The notes under the pieces are model-generated. The model saw nothing but the letters and a program-made list of their open reading frames with translations, was not told the DNA's origin and made no database searches. Shown piece by piece: positions 47,741 to 54,476 of a stretch of DNA of 64,000 bases; within the stretch, counting starts at the first letter, position 1, and the number at the start of each line of letters is the position of its first letter. The translations under genes were made by a program, and so were the position numbers. Source of the stretch: DAOVXM01 sp963746255 (GTDB lineage: Bacteria; Chloroflexota; Anaerolineae; Anaerolineales; UBA4823). Where the stretch lies: NCBI GenBank assembly GCA_963746255.1, contig CAVVAJ010000007.1, positions 868,001 through 932,000 on the forward strand, given 5' to 3'.

Positions 47741-48907
47741 CTATGCGCTGCGATATAACTTTGTCAGCACAAAATCATCGTGACGTAAAGTCTCGGCACT
47801 GGTCAGGCGGCCATTGACGGTGTGGGCCATCATCTCCATGACACGATCAGCAGCTCCATCCAGATTGTACTCGAAGCGCAGCAGACCGGTGAGATCGACG
47901 TCGATGTGCTCCGACATAGTTTCAACCGTAAGTGGATTCGCAGATAATTTGATGACCGGCAGCACTGGATTGCCAACAATATTCCCCTGTCCGGTGGTAA
48001 ATAGATGCACTCCTGCACCTGCAGCGCAACACAAAGTGACCATTTCAGCAGCCGCACTGGATGAATCCATGAAATGCAGACCGGGATTTGTGGGCTCTTC
48101 CGCTGGTTCAAGGAACCCTACCACCTTGCTGCGTCCCATCTTCTCAATATTACCCAAAGCTTTCTCTTCAATGGTAGAAAGGCCGCCGCGGATATTACCT
48201 TCGGTGGGTTGGGAACCCATCAAGCTGACACCCTGCGATTGCACCAAGTCCTGATAATTATCGAATGCGGCTTTGAATTGAGCTGCAATCTCGGTGGTGG
48301 CACATCGCTCCATAATTATATCTTCGGCGCCGGTGACTTCGGTCGTCTCGCCAAAGATGAGCGTGTTACCCATTTCCTCCAAGCGGTCAAAGACCCGACC
48401 TACTGTGGGATTCGATGCCAGCCCACTGGTTGTATCGGATTCACCACATTTGGTTGAAACCCATAGGTCCTTCCAATCCACTGGGACGCGTGGAAGGGCT
48501 GAAGCATAGTGCACGAACTCCTTGGCCTTCCGGGAAGCTTTCTCGATGGTTTTTAGGTCACCGGAGCGTTCAATGCTGAAACTTGCTACTCGTTTCCCGG
48601 TCTCAGCAATTTTATTGGCGATGTAATCGGTCCAGTTCGGTTCGATACCGATGACAATCACTGCTGCAACATTTGGGTTACTACCAGTTCCTATCAATGT
48701 GTTGAAAGTCAGATCGAGGTCATCCCCAAATTGCAGCCGTCCATAAGGGTGGGGAAGGGCTAAGGTGCCACGGATCAGGTTGCCTACACCTTCGACGGCG
48801 GCATTAGAAATGTCGTCCACGGACACGATCAAGACATGATTTCGGATACCGATACGGTTGTTTTCACGGCGATAACCGGTCAGAGGGATATCAAAATAGT
48901 TTGTCAT
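47741..48907 (-). CDS. UxaA-family lyase large subunit (SuyB-like)
   Basis: A 388-residue protein homologous to the C-terminal catalytic region of altronate/galactarate dehydratases and to the large subunit of (R)-sulfolactate sulfo-lyase. Visible blocks: GYRRENNRIGIRNHVLIVSV, VSTKCGESDTTSGLASNPTV, FGETTEVTGAED, VTLCCAAGAGVHLFTTGQGN and GNPVLPVIKLSANP. The conserved Cys and Glu of the iron site are in KCGESD and CCAAG. It is split from its small subunit 12 bases upstream. Sizes (388 and 102 residues) match SuyB and SuyA better than the single-chain UxaA, but split sugar-acid dehydratases exist, so the substrate is not settled. Confidence 0.82.
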   Translation of the reverse strand: MTNYFDIPLTGYRRENNRIGIRNHVLIVSVDDISNAAVEGVGNLIRGTLALPHPYGRLQFGDDLDLTFNTLIGTGSNPNVAAVIVIGIEPNWTDYIANKIAETGKRVASFSIERSGDLKTIEKASRKAKEFVHYASALPRVPVDWKDLWVSTKCGESDTTSGLASNPTVGRVFDRLEEMGNTLIFGETTEVTGAEDIIMERCATTEIAAQFKAAFDNYQDLVQSQGVSLMGSQPTEGNIRGGLSTIEEKALGNIEKMGRSKVVGFLEPAEEPTNPGLHFMDSSSAAAEMVTLCCAAGAGVHLFTTGQGNIVGNPVLPVIKLSANPLTVETMSEHIDVDLTGLLRFEYNLDGAADRVMEMMAHTVNGRLTSAETLRHDDFVLTKLYRSA

Positions 48908-48918
48908 TGTAAATACTC

Positions 48919-49227
48919 CTAATGCTCAATAATCTGCGGTTCCCCAGACCAACGCAGACTAGCGATGTTATGGACGTGGACATGCGCTCCAACAGCGATC
49001 TTTCTGGTGGCATATCCAATCGGGCGACCGTACTCGATGATATGCTTCTGAGTTTCTATGTCCCGCATGGCAACTTTGTGTCCTAGTGGTACGTTATCTA
49101 CCATACTAATTTCGGTAACGTTTTCACCTTCCAAGGTCACGGCTTGAATTACTTCGCCAGCCTTCAAGTCCATGGCGGAAACACCGACATCATCATCGGC
49201 TTTGTGTAATAAAATACCTTTTTTCAT
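48919..49227 (-). CDS. UxaA-family SAF-domain small subunit (SuyA-like)
   Basis: A 102-residue SAF domain protein with the pattern DDVGVSAMDLKAGE, VPLGHKVAMRDI, IIEYGRPIGYAT and AVGAHVHVHNIASLRW. The two HVH histidines and the LGHK motif are typical of the N-terminal domain of altronate dehydratase and of SuyA. It forms a two-subunit lyase with the next gene. There is a GGAGAA-like purine site before ATG. Confidence 0.85.
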   Translation of the reverse strand: MKKGILLHKADDDVGVSAMDLKAGEVIQAVTLEGENVTEISMVDNVPLGHKVAMRDIETQKHIIEYGRPIGYATRKIAVGAHVHVHNIASLRWSGEPQIIEH

Positions 49228-49315
49228 ATTCCTTTTCTCCTATAAAAATCCATTAACTCACTTTCAGATACCTGTCAGTCTCAGCACTCTGGGCGTGTAT
49301 AAATTCAATCCATTT

Positions 49316-51487
49316 CTACTTCCACATCTTTACTTGTACATTATTTGGGAGATCCGATATCACTCCATTTTTAATAGATAATTCCAACCCGGGCAGTGTG
49401 ATCCCCGTGATTGGTTCCCCGAACACCCACACTTCACTTAGCTGGATGTCAGGTTCTAATTCACCTGTATGTTGGACTGCCGGTCCGAGGGGAAGGAACG
49501 TTCCTGACCGCCCAAAAACGGGGATATGTTCCAGTGGGACGGTGCGCTCGATCAGTTGGGGACCTTCGAAGCGCATGCCGCTCCAAAGATCATACCAATC
49601 ACCCATGGGTAAATAAAACCGCACCTTGTTCTCCGGGACTAGGACTGGCACGACTAATAGGGTTGGGCCAAGCATGTATTGCTCTTCGAACCCCCAGGCC
49701 AGGGGGTCTTCAGGAAATGCCAGGGGCATGGCGCGCATCACAGGCAGTCCATTCTGGCTAGCTTCCAGAGCGCACGCTTGTAAGTAGGGAATCAATTGAT
49801 ATCGCCAGGCCAACCATTTTTTGATGATGGCTTCGGCTTTTCCGCCGTAAATCCAAGGCTCACGTTGACCCGCCCCATGGAAACGGGTGTGTGACATCAT
49901 AACTCCGGCCTGTGCCCAACGGACGTATAAATCTGGAGGCGGGTTGCCCACCGCGAACCCACCGATATCATGACTGTAATACGGTCCGCCGCTCATGCCA
50001 TAAGAGAGTCCGCCGCGAATACTGGCAGCTAAACCTTCCCAATCACATTGGGGATCGCCGCCCCATTGCATCGGGCAGCGTTGACTGCCAGCCCAGCCCG
50101 CCCGTCCCCAAACCATGGCACCATCGCGGCTATACGTCTTCGTGGCATCATAAACGCACTGGTTATAGAGCAGTGAATAGACGTTATGCAAACGCCTCCC
50201 CGTGTCACCGTTATGGGCCACCACATCTTCAGGGATCGATTCGCCATAATCGGTCTTCATCACACTCACGCCGATATCGAAGAGGGGTTTATGGGCTTCG
50301 CCATACCATCGATAAGCATCCGGATTAGTGAAATCGATAATCCCACTCGGCGGAAGATGGGGAAAGGTAAAATCATTAGAATCCGGCAGCCATCGATGAA
50401 TGTAGGGTTTTCCATCTTTTGTCAGGAGTAAATACTTCCTTTCAGCTAATTCCGTAAATTGAGGGTTCTTCACGGAGATGTAGGGATATTCCCACAGGCA
50501 CAGCTTTAAATTCTCCTCCTGTAGTCGACCCACAAATCCTGCTGGATTGGGGTATCGATCGGCATCCCACTGAAAATCGAAGCGGGTCTCCATCTTGTGC
50601 CAGGCGCGGCCATCTAGCACCAACACATCACAAGGAATTTTGTGCTCGCGTAATTTTTGGGCAACCTCCAGGGTTTCTTCCGCTGTTTTGTAATACGCTC
50701 GAGACATCCAGACGCCATAGCTCCAGCGCGGCAGTTCCTTCGTCCGGCCAGTCAGGGCGGTGTATTTTGCGAGCATATCCGCAGGTGAATCAGCGGCTAG
50801 TAAGAACAAATCCAGGTCTTGATCATGCACCTTCAAGATATAGCTGCGATGTGACCATTGGGGATATCCCACGGCATGGATAACCCGTGAAGTAGTATGG
50901 GTGAACAGCCCCCACCCAGCGGGACTCCAAGCGAAGGGGATATTTTTATAGGAGAGTTCGGAATTCAGTGTGGTTGCGTCTTCGTTCCATGAATCGACCA
51001 AATGCCCTTTTCGGTTGAGGGGGCCAAATTTTTCACCCAAACCATAAACCGGGCTGCCGCTGCGAAGCGCAAATGACGCCAGCCAGGCATTCTCGCTCTT
51101 GGCAAAAGGCAGCCAGCGTAAATTCCCTAGGAAAGCTCGATCAGTGACCGATTCCAGTACCGTTTGCTCCCCTTTCTTAAAGATAATTCGCATGGGGGAG
51201 GTCAACAATTCAAAAGTCACATCCCCTAACGCTGCCTGGTATCCCGCGCGCGTTTCAGAGACGCTCACATCCAAGTTGTCTGTGGGGGGTGTCGTGATAA
51301 GGCCGTAATCTGGTTTATCCTGGACATTCAGTTGGATGCGGACAACCCCTGGAGCAAAAAAAGTTACATCCAATGGGCCTACCAGGGTTGAAAAACGGGC
51401 CCCGTTCGGGAGCTCTTCATGATAAGAGAGGCTCTCGATACAATGGAAACCCTCTTGGATTTTTAGGCTTTTTTGATTCAGGAACAT
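49316..51487 (-). CDS. glycoside hydrolase family 31 (YicI-like alpha-xylosidase/alpha-glucosidase)
   Basis: A 723-residue retaining alpha-glycosidase without signal peptide, so it acts in the cytoplasm on imported oligosaccharides or glycosides. An N-terminal beta-sandwich is followed by the (beta/alpha)8 barrel with nucleophile D413 in VMKTDYGESIPEDV and acid/base D478 in CPMQWGGD. YYSHDIGGF (503-511) is also diagnostic. The match is best to YicI alpha-xylosidase (KTDFGERIP, WSHDIGGF). The Arg, Trp and Tyr that hold the sulfonate in YihQ sulfoquinovosidase align with E300, F303 and F511 here, by my alignment from memory. It begins six bases after the transaldolase stop. Confidence 0.9.
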   Translation of the reverse strand: MFLNQKSLKIQEGFHCIESLSYHEELPNGARFSTLVGPLDVTFFAPGVVRIQLNVQDKPDYGLITTPPTDNLDVSVSETRAGYQAALGDVTFELLTSPMRIIFKKGEQTVLESVTDRAFLGNLRWLPFAKSENAWLASFALRSGSPVYGLGEKFGPLNRKGHLVDSWNEDATTLNSELSYKNIPFAWSPAGWGLFTHTTSRVIHAVGYPQWSHRSYILKVHDQDLDLFLLAADSPADMLAKYTALTGRTKELPRWSYGVWMSRAYYKTAEETLEVAQKLREHKIPCDVLVLDGRAWHKMETRFDFQWDADRYPNPAGFVGRLQEENLKLCLWEYPYISVKNPQFTELAERKYLLLTKDGKPYIHRWLPDSNDFTFPHLPPSGIIDFTNPDAYRWYGEAHKPLFDIGVSVMKTDYGESIPEDVVAHNGDTGRRLHNVYSLLYNQCVYDATKTYSRDGAMVWGRAGWAGSQRCPMQWGGDPQCDWEGLAASIRGGLSYGMSGGPYYSHDIGGFAVGNPPPDLYVRWAQAGVMMSHTRFHGAGQREPWIYGGKAEAIIKKWLAWRYQLIPYLQACALEASQNGLPVMRAMPLAFPEDPLAWGFEEQYMLGPTLLVVPVLVPENKVRFYLPMGDWYDLWSGMRFEGPQLIERTVPLEHIPVFGRSGTFLPLGPAVQHTGELEPDIQLSEVWVFGEPITGITLPGLELSIKNGVISDLPNNVQVKMWK

Positions 51488-51493
51488 GATTTG

Positions 51494-52156
51494 TTAATCG
51501 TATCGAGTCTCATCCCAGAAACTGCTGAATTTCTGAATGCCTTCTTGGGTATAGGGGTGGTGGAAACCATCCTGGTAGACTGCCAGTCCGGCAGTGACGA
51601 TATCAGCACCAGCAACAGCGGCATCGATAATCTGGCGGGCGTTGCGGACTGCAGCCACGATAATCTCGGTGTCAAAATCGTAGTTATTGCGAATGGTGAC
51701 GATATCGTCGATAAAGCCATGTGTCTCCTCGCCGTTGGATTCTTTCCATCCGATGAAGGGAGAAACATAATAAGCGCCGGAGCGCATCGCCTGGAGGGCC
51801 TGCATGGCAGAGAAAATCAAGGTGCAGTTGACCCGGATACCTTGCTTAGTCAGGGTTTCGATAGCTCTGAATGCGGTTTCCATGCATTGGATTTTTATAA
51901 CAAAATTGGGAGAGATAGCTGCCAGTTTCTCGGCTTCAGGTACTATCTCTTCATAATTCATATAGTGAGGATTGACTTCCACAGAGATAGTTTTATCCGT
52001 CCCTTCTACCAGTCTGGCGATTTCCCGTATCACCGTTAGAAATGGTTTGCCGGACACCTGCACGTGGCGAGGATTGGTGGTGACACCATCGATATTGAAC
52101 GTATTGAGAGCGTATCGAATCTCCTCGACGATTGCACTATCTAAAAAGAATTTCAT
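51494..52156 (-). CDS. small transaldolase / fructose-6-phosphate aldolase-like protein with altered phosphate site
   Basis: A 220-residue class I aldolase of the FSA/TalC group. The Schiff-base lysine is K88 (FVIKIQ), VTTNPRH (25-31) supplies the Thr/Asn of the active site, and VNCTLIFSAMQAL (109-121) is typical. The Glu of SVEVN marks transaldolase rather than FSA. In FSA the substrate phosphate is held by Arg134 and Ser166; here the aligned positions are W137 (SPFIGWKE) and A169 (VAAVRN). The usual VPP/LPP loop is TAGLAVY. So the substrate may lack a C6 phosphate. A six-carbon sugar with a sulfonate at C6 is one possibility. Confidence 0.85.
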   Translation of the reverse strand: MKFFLDSAIVEEIRYALNTFNIDGVTTNPRHVQVSGKPFLTVIREIARLVEGTDKTISVEVNPHYMNYEEIVPEAEKLAAISPNFVIKIQCMETAFRAIETLTKQGIRVNCTLIFSAMQALQAMRSGAYYVSPFIGWKESNGEETHGFIDDIVTIRNNYDFDTEIIVAAVRNARQIIDAAVAGADIVTAGLAVYQDGFHHPYTQEGIQKFSSFWDETRYD

Positions 52157-52286
52157 TCATATCTCCTTAATTGATCCCGCTTGCGGGAGAGTCATCTCGA
52201 AGTGGGATAATTCTTGAAATAATGGTGTGCATCGGTAGAAAATGCCGACCCATGCACGCCTGTACATCCTTACCTGAATATGAAGT

Positions 52287-53339
52287 TTACTTCAAACCCG
52301 TTGTAGCAATACCGGTGGTGATATTCTTTTGCAGGAATGCAAAAACAACCGTGATGGGTAGCAAGGTCAAGACTGTCATTGCCAGTATCAAGTGCCACTG
52401 CACATTGAGTTCACCCTGGAACGAGTTAAGACCCACTTGTAGCGTAAACATCTCACTACGACTCAAAACGATCAGGGGCCAGAGGAAGTCATTCCAACGC
52501 CACATGACTGAAAAGATCGCCAACACAGCTAGGGCAGGTTTTGACAGGGGTAGAATAATCTGCGAGTAGATGCGCCACTCACTGGCACCGTCGATGCGGG
52601 CGGCATCGAGCAATTCGTCCGGGATGGTGAGCATATATTGACGCAGCAGGAATACACCTGTCGGGGTAGCAGCACCTGGCACAATCACACCAAGCAGGTT
52701 ATTATTCCAACCTACTTCGGTAATGACAAGGAATACCGGCACCAACACAACTGATAGCGGCACCATCAACGTGCTGATCATAATTAGGAAGATGAGATCG
52801 CGTCCCGGAAAATTGTACTTGCTCAAGGCAAACGCGGCCATACTGTTGACCAATAATGTAAGTATTGTGGCTACGATCGTCACAATAACACTGTTGCGAA
52901 GATACCGAGCAAAGTTGAAGCTTTGTATACCTTCAATATAATTGTCCAGTCCAAAGTAAACACTTTCAACTGGTTTACGATCTTCGATATTTACCTTGAA
53001 GATTTCACCGGGGTTTTGGGGGTCGATCATCTGCGCTTCCAAACCAACGCGGCGGGTCTGGGCCAACACCGCGGTTGAGCCGTCTTCGAGGGTGACTTCA
53101 TATAAGGGCAGCGGTTCGTCGTATCCTTCGATTTCGACGGTCTCTTGCCGATACGGCAGCAAGCGCGGCGGGAATTTGACGACTTCGGCCGAAGATTTGA
53201 AGGAGGAGAGCACCAACCAAACGACAGGTACAAACATGATGATCACGCTCAAGCCCAAATACAGATAGGTGATCATGTCGGTGATGTGTAGCTTGTTGCC
53301 GCCCCGCGTTCTAGAGAGGAAATCCCAGATGTTACTCAT
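52287..53339 (-). CDS. CUT1 sugar ABC transporter permease (MalG-like) with extracytoplasmic insertion
   Basis: A 350-residue permease with six helices and the EAA coupling loop LDAARIDGASEWRIYSQIIL. Between helix 1 and the PPRLLP motif and helix 2 there is an extra segment of about 65 residues (roughly 65-128, Glu/Asp-rich, VTLEDGSTAVLAQ) not found in ordinary MalG proteins, which explains the unusual length. It probably faces outside and could touch the binding protein. It starts one base after the MalF-like gene ends. Confidence 0.9.
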   Translation of the reverse strand: MSNIWDFLSRTRGGNKLHITDMITYLYLGLSVIIMFVPVVWLVLSSFKSSAEVVKFPPRLLPYRQETVEIEGYDEPLPLYEVTLEDGSTAVLAQTRRVGLEAQMIDPQNPGEIFKVNIEDRKPVESVYFGLDNYIEGIQSFNFARYLRNSVIVTIVATILTLLVNSMAAFALSKYNFPGRDLIFLIMISTLMVPLSVVLVPVFLVITEVGWNNNLLGVIVPGAATPTGVFLLRQYMLTIPDELLDAARIDGASEWRIYSQIILPLSKPALAVLAIFSVMWRWNDFLWPLIVLSRSEMFTLQVGLNSFQGELNVQWHLILAMTVLTLLPITVVFAFLQKNITTGIATTGLK

Positions 53340-53340
53340 T

Positions 53341-54354
53341 TCACTGTTCCTCCCGCCTCATCAGTTGTTGTATCAAGGTTAATATAATGAGCACACCGGC
53401 CATCAATAAAGATGCGGCTGCGGCTAATCCAAATTGTTTGCTGGGGCTGGAAAATCCCTTACTGTAGATGTACTGAACCAGATAAAGCGTTGCCGTTCCA
53501 GGACCTCCCCCGGTGAAGGCAAAGACCAAATCAAATATTTGAACGGCGCGGATCAATGAAAGCACCAGTACCACAACCATCTGCGGCATCAGCAGCGGCA
53601 TGGTGATATTGGCAAAAGTATTCCATTGGTTGGCGCCATCAATCGAAGCTGCCTCATAAAGGTCAGACGGGATCGATTGCAGACCGGCCAATAAAATTAG
53701 GGTATAGAAGCCCATGAAAGCCCAGACACTGATGATGATCACCCAAAAACGAGCCCACTGGGCATCAACTAAAAATGGAACCTTATCGTATCCCAGTGAG
53801 ACAATGATTCCATTCAGCAAGCCATTCTCCTGCAATATCCATTTCCAAATCAGGGCAACAACAATAGGGGATAACAACACGGGATAGAAATAAACACTGC
53901 GAAAAAACCCCCGGGCTTTGATCTTCTGGTTCAGTACAAGAGCGGTGCCCAGCGAAGCCAGCACCATCAAACCAACCTGGAAAATTACATAGCCGGCCGT
54001 GTTGAAGACCGCCCGCCAGAACAGATCTTCCCTGCAGGTATTCGGGTCTAAAAAGTTCTCGCAGCTCGTTAGCTGCTCGAAATTTGCCGTTCCAACCCAA
54101 GGTCGTTGGTCTGGGAAAAATTCTGTCCCTCCCGTAAAGGCATAAACGAAGTTCAGCAGCATGGGAAAGAGGATAAAAATGCCAAAAATAAGCAGGTTCG
54201 GCAGCACGAAGATATAAGGCATACCGCGGATTCCGATCCAACCTTGTATAGTACTGAAGATAAGATCAAGAATCGAAACAAAAAAACCAAGGATTGAATC
54301 GATAAGACGACCAAAGAAATCTCCAACCGATCCCGTTACTGATTGCACAGTCAT
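53341..54354 (-). CDS. CUT1 sugar ABC transporter permease (MalF-like)
   Basis: A 337-residue permease with the EAA motif YEAASIDGANQWNTFANITM and about seven helices. An amphipathic N-terminus (FFGRLIDSILGFFVSILDLI) precedes the usual first helix. The external loop contains CENFLDPNTC, a probable disulfide. It pairs with the next permease. No ATPase is encoded in this cluster, as is usual for CUT1 systems that share an MsmK-type ATPase. Confidence 0.92.
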   Translation of the reverse strand: MTVQSVTGSVGDFFGRLIDSILGFFVSILDLIFSTIQGWIGIRGMPYIFVLPNLLIFGIFILFPMLLNFVYAFTGGTEFFPDQRPWVGTANFEQLTSCENFLDPNTCREDLFWRAVFNTAGYVIFQVGLMVLASLGTALVLNQKIKARGFFRSVYFYPVLLSPIVVALIWKWILQENGLLNGIIVSLGYDKVPFLVDAQWARFWVIIISVWAFMGFYTLILLAGLQSIPSDLYEAASIDGANQWNTFANITMPLLMPQMVVVLVLSLIRAVQIFDLVFAFTGGGPGTATLYLVQYIYSKGFSSPSKQFGLAAAASLLMAGVLIILTLIQQLMRREEQ

Positions 54355-54476
54355 CGGAGAAATTCCCTCCTATTGGGGTAAGGAACTGGATTTCTTGTTG
54401 CTTCCGTTCCGTGACAGCTTATACAGGGAAGGGATTTCCCGTACAACGGGAAATCCCTATTAACTAATAAACTTAT

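Noticed and set aside
47741..48907. Plain altronate dehydratase in a uronate pathway
   Set aside because: No uronate isomerase, altronate oxidoreductase, KDG kinase or KDPG aldolase nearby and the protein is split; not excluded but less coherent than a SuyAB-type role.
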